Made by a program: the position numbers and the translations under genes
The notes under the pieces: generated by a model
What the model was told of the DNA's origin: nothing
Database searches by the model: none
Seen by the model: the letters and a program-made list of their open reading frames with translations, nothing else
Part shown: positions 1 to 8,817 of the stretch, in pieces
Numbering within the stretch: position 1 is the stretch's first letter
How the letters are laid out: each line of letters begins with the position of its first letter
Assembly (NCBI RefSeq): GCF_029369745.1
Contig: NZ_CP120210.1
Location: forward strand, 2,046,001 to 2,110,000
DNA length: 64,000 nt
Origin: Amycolatopsis sp. QT-25
GTDB taxonomy: Bacteria > Actinomycetota > Actinomycetes > Mycobacteriales > Pseudonocardiaceae
Direction: 5' to 3'

Positions 1-388
1 CGACATCGACAAGGCGGACAAGTTCACCGTCGACCGGGTCGTCAAGGACGTCACGGTCGACGACTTCGACGCGCTCGTGCTGCCCGGCGGCACGATGAAC
101 CCGGACAACCTGCGCGCGGACGAGGACGCGGTCCGGTTCGTCCGCGATTTCGTGAACAGCGGCAAACCGGTCGGGGTCATCTGCCACGGTCCCTGGACGC
201 TGGTCGAGGCCGACGTCGTCCGCGGCCGCACCCTCACTTCGTATCCCAGCGTGCGCACCGACATCCGCAACGCCGGCGGCACCGTCGTCGACCAGGAGGT
301 CGTCATCGACGACGGCCTGATCTCGAGCCGGAATCCCGGCGACCTGCCCGCGTTCTGCTCCGCGATCGTGACCGCCTTCGCGGGGTAA
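1..388 (+). CDS. PfpI/DJ-1 family protein (type 1 glutamine amidotransferase-like), 5' truncated
   Basis: The reading frame is open from base 2 to the TAA at 386-388, so the N-terminus lies outside the window. Visible are the strand-loop VLPGGTMNPDNLR and the nucleophile elbow GVICHGPWTLVEA, whose Cys (after VI, before HGP) is the catalytic or redox cysteine of the PfpI/DJ-1/YhbO family. The C-terminal part (TSYPSVRTDIRNAGG, VVDQEVVIDDGLISSRNPGDLPAF) matches the conserved 'SR.P.DLPAF' end of stress-related PfpI members. Such proteins act in the cytoplasm as proteases, chaperones or deglycases, and the exact activity cannot be read from sequence. Family assignment is firm; function is inferred. 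Confidence 0.9.
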   Translation, partial: DIDKADKFTVDRVVKDVTVDDFDALVLPGGTMNPDNLRADEDAVRFVRDFVNSGKPVGVICHGPWTLVEADVVRGRTLTSYPSVRTDIRNAGGTVVDQEVVIDDGLISSRNPGDLPAFCSAIVTAFAG

Positions 389-447
389 ACGAGTGGCGCC
401 CGTCACAGGGATGGGGGATCGTGGTGGCCGGGAAAGGAGGTGCCGCG

Positions 448-621
448 ATGACCGTGCATGCCAGACGCTATGGCCGGTGGTGCCGTGAGCATTTCGACAC
501 CGAGCCCGTGCCGGATCCGGAACAGCCCGCGGAGGCCGCCGCCCCGGACGTCACCGCTGCCCGGGCCGCGCAGGCCCAGGCCGGTGACGCCCCCGAGGCG
601 AAGCCGGGTTCACTCAACTGA
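448..621 (+). CDS. Small hypothetical protein (57 aa)
   Basis: ATG at 448 is preceded by a very strong ribosome binding site (AAAGGAGG at 433-440), which chooses this start over the upstream GTG at 421. The product starts MTVHARRYGRWCREHF, then becomes Pro/Ala/Glu-rich and ends KPGSLN. There is no signal peptide or membrane segment and I recognise no family. Its last 8 bases overlap the 3' end of the convergent membrane-protein gene. The strong RBS argues that it is real; nothing indicates a function. Confidence 0.5.
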   Translation: MTVHARRYGRWCREHFDTEPVPDPEQPAEAAAPDVTAARAAQAQAGDAPEAKPGSLN

Positions 622-1000
622 GGCTTCGCCGGTACCAGACCCGCTTCGGGCCGGGGAGACCGATCCGCGAGACCAGATCGGTCACCACGCCACCGATGAT
701 CAGCCACAGCAGCGCGGCGAGACCGTCGTTGAACAGGGTGCGCAGTTTGAGGCCGTCCGGGGTGAACAGGTTGCGGAGCCCGAGCGAGACGCCGCGCGAC
801 CACTGGTCGATCAGCCGCGCGAACCCGTTCCCCGGATTGGCCTCGCCGAACACGAGCAGGATGTGCATGATCAGCACCAGGGCGAAGATCCAGCACACCG
901 CGTGGACGAGGGCGTTGATGATCCGCACGGCGCGGATCCTGGCGGGTGTCCGTTCGACGATCTCTTCCTGCGGCTCGCGCGGGTCGTTGAGGTAAGTCAT
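614..1000 (-). CDS. Small integral membrane protein (128 aa)
   Basis: ATG at 1000 follows GGGAG on the mRNA. The protein has a basic amphipathic N-terminus, a first membrane helix around residues 28-50 (IINALVHAVCWIFALVLIMH), a central soluble stretch with two amphipathic segments, and a second helix around 95-112 (GLAALLWLIIGGVVTDLV). It ends in a basic tail. No family is recognised with confidence; the two-helix layout loosely recalls YggT-like proteins. It lies tail-to-tail with the 57-aa gene and downstream of a Ser/Thr kinase gene on the same strand, with a 49-bp gap, so co-transcription with the kinase is possible. Confidence 0.7.
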   Translation of the reverse strand: MTYLNDPREPQEEIVERTPARIRAVRIINALVHAVCWIFALVLIMHILLVFGEANPGNGFARLIDQWSRGVSLGLRNLFTPDGLKLRTLFNDGLAALLWLIIGGVVTDLVSRIGLPGPKRVWYRRSLS

Positions 1001-1049
1001 CGCCGTCTCCCATCATCGTCCACGGTGGGCACCCCGACTGTGCGGTCGC

Positions 1050-2372
1050 TCAGTCGGGAGGACCGGGCCTGTTGCTCTTCGACGGGGGCCGGGGTTTGCT
1101 TTTGCCCGGCTTCGTCGAGGCACCCGACTGGTCATTCGAAGCGGTGGTGCCGTCCGGCGTCGAAGTGGCTCCCGCGATTCGGGAGGTGCCGGGCGGCTTC
1201 GCGGACACCGGAACGACCTCGGTCACCACGACCGTGTGTGGCACCTTCACCCCGCCGGCGGGGACCTCGACGGCCTCCGAGGGACGCGTTCCTTGGCCTG
1301 CCACCGGAGCGGACGAGCCGGTCGCCGCCGGGGGGAGCGGTTCGCCCGGCGGCACCGGGGGGTTCGCCCCGGTCTGGTTGACCGCCAGCAGGACACCGAT
1401 GGTGATCGCGGCGGCGGGCGCGCTGATGGCGGCGACCACGGCCGCCCGCCTGCGGGCGGCGGGCGCGAGATGGACGACCTTCGTCCCGGTGGAGTCCTCC
1501 AGCAGGATCCGTGAGATCGCCGCGGCGGTGGGACGCTGCGACGGCTTCCGCGCGGTCATCCCGCGCAACAGCGTCGTCATGGTCACCGACAGCCCGTCGG
1601 GGATCCGGGGCTGCCGGTGCAGTCGTCCGACCGCGGCCTCGACCGGCGTCCCGGTGTACTCCCGTTCCCCGGACAGGCATTCGAGGAGGACCAGGCCGAG
1701 GGAGTAGACGTCGGCGGGCGGGCCGATGTTCTCACCGCGCACCTGTTCGGGTGCCATGTACGCCGCCGTGCCGACGACACCACCGGTCTCGGTCACCCTG
1801 GTCGCGTCGAAGGCGTGCGCCACCCCGAAATCGCCGATCAGCGGGCCGTCGTCGGCGATCAGGATGTTCGCCGGTTTCAGGTCACGGTGGGTGATGCCAT
1901 GCGCGTGGACGTGCGCGAGCGCGTCGGCCAGCCGGGCGGCCAGTTCGACGACCTCGTCCGGGGTGAGCGGGCCCGACCGCAGGCGCTGGGCCAGATTCGG
2001 CCCGTCGACCAGGCGCATCGTCAAGTAGGTGTAGCCGTCGTCGGAGCCCGCGTCGTACAGCGGGACGAGCCCGGGATGGCGGACCGCGCTGAGGACCTGG
2101 ATCTCCTGCTGACGGCGGCGCTCGTCCCGGAGCATCGTCTCGGCGTGGAAGAGCTTCAGCGCGACTTCGCGCTCTTCGCGCAGGTCCCAGGCCCGGAAGA
2201 CCCGAGACGTCGCACCGCGGCCGAGCAGTTCCCCGACTTCGTACCGGCCGGCGAGCCTGCGCGGAAGATGGTCCGGGTCGTGGACGTTCAGGGCGAACCG
2301 GCGCTGAGTGGTCCCGGCATCGGGTTCGTCCTCCTCGACCTCACCACCAGCACGCGAACCCGCGTCGTCCAT
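1050..2372 (-). CDS. Membrane-anchored Ser/Thr protein kinase (PknB-type, 440 aa)
   Basis: The start is the ATG at 2372, behind a GGAGG ribosome site; the frame extends further upstream but without a better start. Kinase features run in order: Gly-rich loop GRGATSRVF (51-59), catalytic Lys in VALK (K73), helix-C Glu (E90), catalytic loop HRDLKPANI (D164), DFG (D181), and the AYMAPEQ activation-segment end. The domain finishes near residue 310. One transmembrane helix follows (about 335-355, AAISAPAAAITIGVLLAV), then a Pro/Ser/Thr-rich external tail without PASTA repeats. All catalytic residues are present, so it should be active at the inner membrane face. It diverges from the secreted Asp-box protein; no substrate can be read. 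Confidence 0.95.
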   Translation of the reverse strand: MDDAGSRAGGEVEEDEPDAGTTQRRFALNVHDPDHLPRRLAGRYEVGELLGRGATSRVFRAWDLREEREVALKLFHAETMLRDERRRQQEIQVLSAVRHPGLVPLYDAGSDDGYTYLTMRLVDGPNLAQRLRSGPLTPDEVVELAARLADALAHVHAHGITHRDLKPANILIADDGPLIGDFGVAHAFDATRVTETGGVVGTAAYMAPEQVRGENIGPPADVYSLGLVLLECLSGEREYTGTPVEAAVGRLHRQPRIPDGLSVTMTTLLRGMTARKPSQRPTAAAISRILLEDSTGTKVVHLAPAARRRAAVVAAISAPAAAITIGVLLAVNQTGANPPVPPGEPLPPAATGSSAPVAGQGTRPSEAVEVPAGGVKVPHTVVVTEVVPVSAKPPGTSRIAGATSTPDGTTASNDQSGASTKPGKSKPRPPSKSNRPGPPD

Positions 2373-2517
2373 CGGTGCTACCTCCGTCTCACCGGCCGAA
2401 CGCCGGATACCCGGTCCGGCCCCGGGTGAAACAAGGTTCGACAGCGTAGCGGAGCCGATCCGAAGGTTCACCCCGAACGGCGGGCAACCCCGGCGTGGGC
2501 CGGACGTCTCGTTGGGC

Positions 2518-3612
2518 ATGAAGCCGAACCGGTGGGCCGCGCTCGCCGCCGCCGCACTGACCGCCCTGGCCGTCCCCACCCCGGCCGCCGCCGATTCGGC
2601 TGTGCCCCGGGGGTTCGCTCCCGCGTCGACGAGTTGGACCGGGCCGCTGCGTGGCTTCGTCCTCGGCTTTTCCCCGTGCGGCAGACCGGGATGGTGCGCG
2701 TCCCTGCTGTCGACGGCCGACGGCGGGAAGCGGTGGCGCCGCGTCGGCGATCCGCCGATCTCGCTGCCGGACAACCACAATCAGGTCAAGCTCACGGTGA
2801 TCGACGAACGCGACGTCTTCCTCTCCGACGGCACCCGGCTGCTCGCCAGCCACGACGGTGGCGGAAGGTGGTCGGAGGTCCGGCTCGCCGGGGTTCGGGA
2901 ACCTTTTTACATTTCGAAAATCACCGAATCGGGCTCCCGGGTGTTCGCGATGGTCACCGGTTTCGGCAGCCCGTCGACGACGACGCTGTACGCGGGGCTT
3001 TCCGGTACGCGGCTCCTCCAGCGCGTTCCCGGCTTCACTGTCACCGGCTCTTCCACCTATGGGGACATCGTCACCAGCGGCGGCATCCAGGTGTCGATGG
3101 GAGCGGACTACCGCCTCCAGAAGTACTGGACGTCGTCCGACGGCGTGGTCTTCGCGCCCGCGCCGCCGCCCTGCCCGGCGGACAGCGCGGCCTCGCTGAG
3201 CGGGGTCCGGCAGGGGCAGGTGCTGGCGTTGTGCAGCGGGGGACCGGGGACGCCGCAGCCGGGGGCGACAGTCCGGCGGCTGTGGCGCGCGCCGAAGCTC
3301 GGAGGACACTTCACCGGCACGGCGCAGGCGCCCACCCTCGGGATCAACCAGAGCTTCAGCGCGGCGTCGCCCTCGGCGGCGACCGTCGCGGCGGAAGGCG
3401 GCGGCGCCGGATTCCTGCACAGCACCGCCGACGGCGGGGTGACCTGGACGACGACGGAGCTCAGCGGCCGCGGCGTCTGCCTCAACGACCTGGACTTCCC
3501 GGCCGAACGGGTGGGCGTGGTCGTGGACGGACTGCCCGACGCCCACGGCGGATCGGCCGTGTACCGCACCACCGACGGCGGCGGCACGTGGCGAGAGCTC
3601 GTCTTCGGGTGA
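2518..3612 (+). CDS. Secreted Asp-box (BNR) repeat beta-propeller protein (364 aa)
   Basis: The chosen ATG (2518) gives a clean signal peptide (MKPNRWAALAAAALTALAVPTPAAADS, cleavage after AAA). No good ribosome site is visible, so the start is moderately sure. The mature protein holds at least four Asp-box-like motifs of form S/T-x-DGG-x-x-W (STADGGKRW, SHDGGGRW, STADGGVTW, TTDGGGTW), spaced as in six- or seven-bladed propellers of the sialidase/HCF136-like superfamily. Sialidase catalytic residues are not obvious, so a binding or scaffold role is as likely as catalysis. It is transcribed away from the kinase gene and is exported by the Sec route. Confidence 0.8.
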   Translation: MKPNRWAALAAAALTALAVPTPAAADSAVPRGFAPASTSWTGPLRGFVLGFSPCGRPGWCASLLSTADGGKRWRRVGDPPISLPDNHNQVKLTVIDERDVFLSDGTRLLASHDGGGRWSEVRLAGVREPFYISKITESGSRVFAMVTGFGSPSTTTLYAGLSGTRLLQRVPGFTVTGSSTYGDIVTSGGIQVSMGADYRLQKYWTSSDGVVFAPAPPPCPADSAASLSGVRQGQVLALCSGGPGTPQPGATVRRLWRAPKLGGHFTGTAQAPTLGINQSFSAASPSAATVAAEGGGAGFLHSTADGGVTWTTTELSGRGVCLNDLDFPAERVGVVVDGLPDAHGGSAVYRTTDGGGTWRELVFG

Positions 3613-3752
3613 ACGTCGCAGGTGGGCATGGCCCTTCCGGGAGGTTCACCGGAACGCACGCCATGTCGTAATCTGTGTACGGTCCGTCGATGTCGAGGGA
3701 GCCGTGGGCACGTTCACGTGGCCCGTGCGCGGCTGAAGGGTGGAACGCGTCC

Positions 3753-4583
3753 ATGACTTCGGACGAGGGCCGGTCTGTGCCGAGGCGCCCGCCTCCCCTC
3801 GACTACAGCAAGCCCAACCTCGCCCGGATGAAGGACGTCCTGCTCGGCGGGCACGACCACTACGAGGTCGACAGGCAAGCGGTCGACGACCTGCTCGCCC
3901 TCGCTCCCGACGCCGCCGCGATGGCCAAGGAGTTCCGCTCCTGGGCGAACCGGGTGGTCCGGTTCCTCGCCGGCGCCCGCGGCATCGACCAGTTCCTCGA
4001 CCTGGGCTCCGGGCTGCCCACCGCGGAGAACACCCATCAGGCGGCGCAGCGATACCACCCCGACGCGGTGGTCGTCTACGTCGACCACGACCCGGTCGTC
4101 CAGGCACACGGGCTGGCGTTGCTGGAAGACCATCTCGTCCACGTCAGCGGCGCGGATCTGACCGAGCCGGCGCGGACCCTCGCCGATCCGGTGGTCACCG
4201 AGCACCTCGAACTCGACCGCCCGGTCGCGGTGATCCTGAACTCGGTGCTGCACCACATCGAAGACCTCGGCAAGGCGCGGGCCGTCGTCCGCGCCTACGT
4301 CGACGCGCTCGCGCCGGGGTCGTACGTGCTGATCACCCACGACTTCACCCCCGGCGAGGGCGCGCGCGCCGCGCTCGCCCGGAAACTCGACGACCTCATG
4401 GGCAGCACCGGGCACCGCACGGTGCATCGAAGCCGCGAGGAGATCGAGTCACTGTTCGACGGGTTGGAGATCATCGAGCCCGGGGTGGTCCACCTGCACG
4501 AATGGTGGCCGGAAGGCCCACGCCTCGCGCCGCTGACCGAGCTGAACCACCTGAGCCTCGGCGGCGTGGGGATCAAGCCCTGA
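3753..4583 (+). CDS. SAM-dependent methyltransferase, DUF574/Methyltransf_19 family (276 aa)
   Basis: ATG at 3753 is used because the preceding AAGGGTGG is a plausible ribosome site and gives the family-typical short N-terminus before PNLARMKDVLLGGHDHYEVDR (residues 21-41), the signature of this actinobacterial family. Motif I of the Rossmann fold is FLDLGSGLPT (81-90), followed by VVYVDHDPVV, VILNSVLHHI and YVLITHDF. These proteins are abundant in actinomycetes and mostly lack known substrates, though some modify natural products. It stands alone; the downstream hairpin at 4609-4644 probably ends its transcript. Confidence 0.88.
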   Translation: MTSDEGRSVPRRPPPLDYSKPNLARMKDVLLGGHDHYEVDRQAVDDLLALAPDAAAMAKEFRSWANRVVRFLAGARGIDQFLDLGSGLPTAENTHQAAQRYHPDAVVVYVDHDPVVQAHGLALLEDHLVHVSGADLTEPARTLADPVVTEHLELDRPVAVILNSVLHHIEDLGKARAVVRAYVDALAPGSYVLITHDFTPGEGARAALARKLDDLMGSTGHRTVHRSREEIESLFDGLEIIEPGVVHLHEWWPEGPRLAPLTELNHLSLGGVGIKP

Positions 4584-4608
4584 AAACACGCTGGGCCGGG
4601 GTGATCGT

Positions 4609-4644
4609 GAGTGGCGGCTCGGGGTCCAGCCCGAAACGCCACTC
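4609..4644. terminator. Hairpin between convergent genes
   Basis: GAGTGGCG (4609-4616) pairs with CGCCACTC (4637-4644), with an inner TCGGG/CCCGA stem and a two-base internal loop. No T-run follows. It sits between the methyltransferase stop (4583) and the M48 protease stop (4660), so it could serve both strands. Confidence 0.6.
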
Positions 4645-4659
4645 CCGCCCCGCCCTGCC

Positions 4660-6543
4660 TCAGGCCTTCAGCGAGCCGAAGAACGCCTTGAGTTCGTCGT
4701 GGGCGGTGCCGAAGTCCTCGGTGTTGCCGGTCATCGCCAGTTCCAGCACCTCGCCGCCGGCGAGCTCCAGCGTCAGGTACACGGTGAGCTTCCGGCGGGG
4801 GAAACCGCCCGCCACGATGTCCGCGAACGGGATCCGCCGCGCGCCCGGTTCGGCGCGCAGCTCGTCGAGGCCGCGCTCCCGTAGCTTCCGGATCCGCTTG
4901 CGGTCCGACACCCCGCGCGCCCCGAGCAGGCCGGCGAGTCCGCGGCGGACCAGCACCGAGCGCGCCATCGGCAGCATCACCACTTCGGTGTCGCAGACGA
5001 TCAGGTCGTAGAGCTTCCGCTTGGCTTTCAGCGCGGTGAACAGCCCGAGCATGCGGGCTTCGGCGGGATCCGGCTCCGGCTGGGGCTCCTGCTTGCAGAA
5101 GTACGCGGCGGGCACGTTCAGCAGTTGCAGGTTGTGGACCAGTTCGTCGACCGCGCGCGGGCCGCGTACCGCCGGGGCGACCAGCTCGACGACGTCGAAC
5201 GGCTCGCCGTCGCCGAGGCACAGTGCCCAGTCGCCGCCCCAGTTCAGGCGATGCGCGGCGACGCCGTTGTCGATCATCGCGGCGGTGACGGTGTCGGCGA
5301 ACAGCTCTGTCAGCAGTTCGAGGCCCTCTTCGCGGGACGGCGCCCGCAGCGGCCTGGCGAGCGCTTCGGCGTCACCGTCGCGCAAGACCCGCACCACCTC
5401 GCCGATCGTGCCTCGGGGCGCCAGCCTGCTTTCGAGACCGGCCGAAGTCAGCAGCTTCGCGCCCTCCGCCACCGAAGCCCGGCCCGCGCGTTTGACGACC
5501 TCGTCCCAGTCCGCGCGGGGCCCGACGTCACGGATCAGCACTCCCAGCTCCGCCTCGGGCACGTCGACCTTCGGCGCCCCCAGAAGCGACCAGCCCGGCC
5601 GCGCGTCCGGCTTCACCGGGTTGTCCGGCACGCCGGCCAGCGCGGCGATCCGGCGCTTCGTGGGCGGATGGCTGTCGTACTTCGACAGCGTTTCGCCGTC
5701 GATGACCTCTTCGGCGTACTCAAGCACCCAGTCTCGCTGGACCGGGTGATCGAGGTACGACCGGAACCCCAGCAACACCGGGGGAGTGCGCCGCGCCGCC
5801 GCGCCGAGTGAGAGGTAGCGCTCGGCGTAGTCCTTCCACAGCGGGCTCAGCGTCGCGATCTTCCGCAGTGCCGCTGCCGCCGTCCGGCTGCCCGCCGCGA
5901 GCACCGACGCCTCGTCGGCCTGCAGTTCCTGCCGCCGGTTCGCCGACCGGGCGACCAGCAGGTACAGCTTCGAGTAGGCGGAGAGCAGCGCCCTGGCGGG
6001 GCCGCCGTCCAGCCTGTCGACGGTGAAGGCGAGCGTCTGGGTGCCGCGGTAGGTCAGCGCGAGCAGCCGGGTGTGGCCGCCGCTGTAGTGCCCGAGTTCG
6101 TGTGCCAGCACCGAACGCAGCTCGCTCACGCTCATCGCGGCCAGCAGCGGCAGCCCGATCAGCATCGTGCGGCGGCCCGGCCGCAGGCCGAGGAACCGGG
6201 CGTCCTCGCTGACCGCCGCGTTGATCTCGCCGATCAGCACGATCTCGTCCGGCGGCCGCGTCTTCACCTGGGCGGCGAGGTCGTCGATCATCCGCCACAA
6301 CGCGGGATGGGCGTCACGCTCCAGCCGCGGCCCCTCGATCGGGGGACGCCGCGCCCGCAACGCGCTCACCAGCCCGAAGCCCAGCGCGATCATGATCGCG
6401 AGTCCGGCGAGCATGACGTACAGGCCGATCTTGCCCTGGATCCGCAGGCCCGCCAGCACACTGGCGACACCCACCGCGACGACCACCACTGGGAACGCCA
6501 CGAGCAGAAGTGTCGCGAGGACGGCGCGTCCTCGGGCCTGCAT
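4660..6543 (-). CDS. M48-family membrane zinc metallopeptidase (627 aa)
   Basis: ATG at 6543 has AGAGGT upstream. Two membrane helices lie near the N-terminus (about 8-32 and 40-62). The zinc motif is HELGH (H148-H152) in VLAHELGHYSGGHTR, and the third ligand is probably the Glu in RRQELQADEA around residue 210. The DSHPPTKRRIAAL motif, typical of M48 proteins after the protease domain, follows near 325. The C-terminal ~290 residues are unusual in length and have no clear relative that I recognise. HtpX/M48 enzymes degrade misfolded membrane proteins. The gene is monocistronic, bracketed by a palindromic repeat upstream and a hairpin downstream. Confidence 0.9.
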   Translation of the reverse strand: MQARGRAVLATLLLVAFPVVVVAVGVASVLAGLRIQGKIGLYVMLAGLAIMIALGFGLVSALRARRPPIEGPRLERDAHPALWRMIDDLAAQVKTRPPDEIVLIGEINAAVSEDARFLGLRPGRRTMLIGLPLLAAMSVSELRSVLAHELGHYSGGHTRLLALTYRGTQTLAFTVDRLDGGPARALLSAYSKLYLLVARSANRRQELQADEASVLAAGSRTAAAALRKIATLSPLWKDYAERYLSLGAAARRTPPVLLGFRSYLDHPVQRDWVLEYAEEVIDGETLSKYDSHPPTKRRIAALAGVPDNPVKPDARPGWSLLGAPKVDVPEAELGVLIRDVGPRADWDEVVKRAGRASVAEGAKLLTSAGLESRLAPRGTIGEVVRVLRDGDAEALARPLRAPSREEGLELLTELFADTVTAAMIDNGVAAHRLNWGGDWALCLGDGEPFDVVELVAPAVRGPRAVDELVHNLQLLNVPAAYFCKQEPQPEPDPAEARMLGLFTALKAKRKLYDLIVCDTEVVMLPMARSVLVRRGLAGLLGARGVSDRKRIRKLRERGLDELRAEPGARRIPFADIVAGGFPRRKLTVYLTLELAGGEVLELAMTGNTEDFGTAHDELKAFFGSLKA

Positions 6544-6649
6544 CGTCCGGTTACCTCTTTTCGCACAAGTGCCGTCTGTGCGGCCGAATAGTAACCGGCT
6601 ACACAGCGGCTCCGTGCCGGAACGAAGAGCTACCCCCGACCTGCGAACC

Positions 6650-6724
6650 CGCAATCAGTCACCTACTTGCGCTCGTCCGGCCGGGCGACGCGCTTTGGAT
6701 GCCGCAAGTAGGTGACTGATTGCG
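6650..6724. repeat. Long palindromic intergenic repeat, family A copy 1
   Basis: Two perfectly complementary 22-bp arms (6650-6671 and 6703-6724) enclose a 31-base loop. The arms carry AGTCACCTACTTGCG, which recurs with one base changed in the arms of the 54266-54322 element. It lies 8 bp beyond the stop of the aldo/keto reductase gene and upstream of the M48 gene, both on the minus strand, so it may terminate the former. Confidence 0.85.
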
Positions 6725-6731
6725 AGGGGGA

Positions 6732-7565
6732 CTAAGCGACGTTGAAGGTGTCGGGGTCCGGCCCGGTCCGCTCGTCCCGGTCCAGCACGGACAGGGACGC
6801 GATGTCCTCCTCCGACAGCGTGAACCCGAAGACGTCGAGGTTCTCCTTGATCCGCGACGGCGTCACGGACTTCGGGATCACGACGTTGCCCAGCTGCAGA
6901 TGCCACCGCAGCACGATCTGCGCGGGGGTGCGGCCGTGCTTGGCGGCCAGCGCCTTGATCGCCTCCTCGCCGAGCAGGTCACCGCCCTTGGCCAGCGGGC
7001 TCCACGCTTCGGTCACGATGCCGTGCTTCGCGTCGAATTCGCGTATCTCGGCCTGCTGCAGGTACGGGTGCACCTCGACCTGGTTGACCGCCGGAGTCAC
7101 GGAACCGGCGTCGAGAAGCCGTTCGAGGTGCGCGGGCTGGAAGTTGGATACGCCGATCGCGCGCACCCGGCCGTCGGCGTACAGCTTCTCGAAGGCCTTC
7201 CACGTGTCCAGGTAGAGATCGCGCTCCGGCGTCGGCCAGTGGATGAGGTACAGGTCCAGCTTCTCCAGGCCCAATTTGGCCATGCTCGCGTCGAACGCCT
7301 TCAGCGTGGCGTCGTAACCTTGCTCGCTGTTCCACAGCTTGGTGGTGACGAACAGCTCGTCGCGGGCGATCCCGGACTGGGCGAGCGCCTTGCCGACGCC
7401 TGTTTCGTTGCCGTAGACGGCGGCGGTGTCGATGCTGCGGTAGCCCGCGTCCAGCGCGGCCTTGACGGCGGCGGTGGTCTCCTCGTCGGGCACCTGGAAG
7501 ACGCCGAACCCGAGCTGCGGCATCGCCACCCCGTTGTCGAGTTCGACGGTGGGAATGTCGGTCAC
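6732..7565 (-). CDS. Aldo/keto reductase (277 aa)
   Basis: The start is a GTG at 7565 preceded by GAAAGGA. The sequence begins MTDIPTVELDNGVAMPQLGFGVFQV, the classic opening of short bacterial AKRs (AKR5-like, dkgA group). The catalytic tetrad is visible: D46 and Y51 in YRSIDTAAVYGNE, K76 in VTTKLW, and H109 in LIHWPTP. The NADPH site motif IPKSVTPSRIKENLDVF is near the C-terminus. It reduces aldehydes or ketones with NADPH in the cytoplasm. It starts 28 bp after the MFS gene, so the two are probably co-transcribed and share control by the divergent MarR protein. Confidence 0.93.
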   Translation of the reverse strand: MTDIPTVELDNGVAMPQLGFGVFQVPDEETTAAVKAALDAGYRSIDTAAVYGNETGVGKALAQSGIARDELFVTTKLWNSEQGYDATLKAFDASMAKLGLEKLDLYLIHWPTPERDLYLDTWKAFEKLYADGRVRAIGVSNFQPAHLERLLDAGSVTPAVNQVEVHPYLQQAEIREFDAKHGIVTEAWSPLAKGGDLLGEEAIKALAAKHGRTPAQIVLRWHLQLGNVVIPKSVTPSRIKENLDVFGFTLSEEDIASLSVLDRDERTGPDPDTFNVA

Positions 7566-7593
7566 TGGTGTTCCTTTCGTGGGTACGTGCGGA

Positions 7594-8775
7594 TCAGGCT
7601 GCGGGGGCCGGTTCGGCGCGACGAGCCTTTCGCCGCCCGCCATCGAGCATGCCGGAGATCACCGCGACCAGCAGTCCGGCGAGGGCGAGACCGGCGCCGA
7701 TCCAGTTGGGCGCGGTGTAGCCGAGACCCGCGTCGATGGCCTTGCCGCCGAGCCACGCGCCCGCGGCGTTGCCGAGGTTGAACGCGGCGATGTTGGCCGC
7801 CGAAGCCAGCGCGGGCGCGCCTTCGGCCTTGTTCATCACGCGGGCTTGCAGCGGCGCGACGGTCGCGAACCCGGCGGCGCCGAAGACCGCGATGGTGATC
7901 GCGGCGGGAAGCTGGGCGTGCGCGGTGAAGACGAACACGACCAGCACGGCCGCGAGCACGGCGAGGATGACGTACAGGCTGGGCATCAGCGACCGGTCGG
8001 CCGCCCTGCCGCCGAGCAGGTTGCCGGCGAACAGCCCGGCGCCGAACAGCACCAGCAGCCAGGTCACTGCGCCGGGGGAGAAGCCGGCGACCTCGGTCAT
8101 CATCGGGGCGATGTAGGTGAAGGACGCGAACACCCCGGCGAAGCCGAGTGCCGTCATCGCCAGCGCGAGCCACACCTGCGGACGCCGGAACACGGCCAGT
8201 TGACTGCGCAGTCCCGCGCTCTTCGCCGTCGCCTGGGCGGGAACCAGTGCGAGGATCCCGATCAGGCCGAGCACCCCGAGCGCGCTGACCGCCCAGAACG
8301 TCGAACGCCAGCCCAGCGCCTGGCCGAGCGCGGTACCGGCGGGAACGCCGAGGACGTTGGCGACGGTCAGCCCGGTGAACATCATCGCGATGGCACCGGC
8401 CTGCTTGTTCGGCGCGACCAGTGAGGCGGCGACGACCGCGCCGACGCCGAAGAACGCGCCGTGCGAGAGCGCGGCGACCACCCGGCCGGTCATCAGCAGG
8501 CCGTAGGTGGGGGCGAGCGCGGAAACGACGTTGCCGGCGATGAACAGGACCATCAGGCCGACCAGGACCGTCTTGCGCGGCACCCGCGACGCGAGCGCGG
8601 TGAGTACCGGGGCGCCGACCACGACACCGAGCGCGTATCCGGAGATCAGCAGCCCCGCGGAGGGGATCGAAACGCCGAAGTCGCTCGCGACCTCGGGTAA
8701 CAGGCCCATGATCACGAACTCGGTGGTGCCGATCCCGAAGGCGCTGATCGCCAGTGCGAGCAGAGCGGCAGGCAT
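7594..8775 (-). CDS. MFS drug/arabinose-type efflux transporter (DHA1 family, 393 aa)
   Basis: ATG at 8775 follows GAGGT. There are twelve predicted membrane helices. The N-terminus ALLALAISAFGIGTTEFVIMGLLPEVASDF is the signature of the AraJ/CmlR/YdhP group of DHA1 exporters. Motif A appears as LTALASRVPRKTVLVG after helix 2, and motif C as VPAGTALGQALGWRSTFW around helix 5. It is likely to export small hydrophobic toxins or sugars by proton antiport. It is divergent from the MarR-family gene, whose operator-like repeats overlap its promoter region, so de-repression by a ligand is expected. Confidence 0.93.
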   Translation of the reverse strand: MPAALLALAISAFGIGTTEFVIMGLLPEVASDFGVSIPSAGLLISGYALGVVVGAPVLTALASRVPRKTVLVGLMVLFIAGNVVSALAPTYGLLMTGRVVAALSHGAFFGVGAVVAASLVAPNKQAGAIAMMFTGLTVANVLGVPAGTALGQALGWRSTFWAVSALGVLGLIGILALVPAQATAKSAGLRSQLAVFRRPQVWLALAMTALGFAGVFASFTYIAPMMTEVAGFSPGAVTWLLVLFGAGLFAGNLLGGRAADRSLMPSLYVILAVLAAVLVVFVFTAHAQLPAAITIAVFGAAGFATVAPLQARVMNKAEGAPALASAANIAAFNLGNAAGAWLGGKAIDAGLGYTAPNWIGAGLALAGLLVAVISGMLDGGRRKARRAEPAPAA

Positions 8776-8817
8776 GGGGACCTCACTTCTTCCCGTAGAG
8801 TGGTGTTACTGGCGTGA

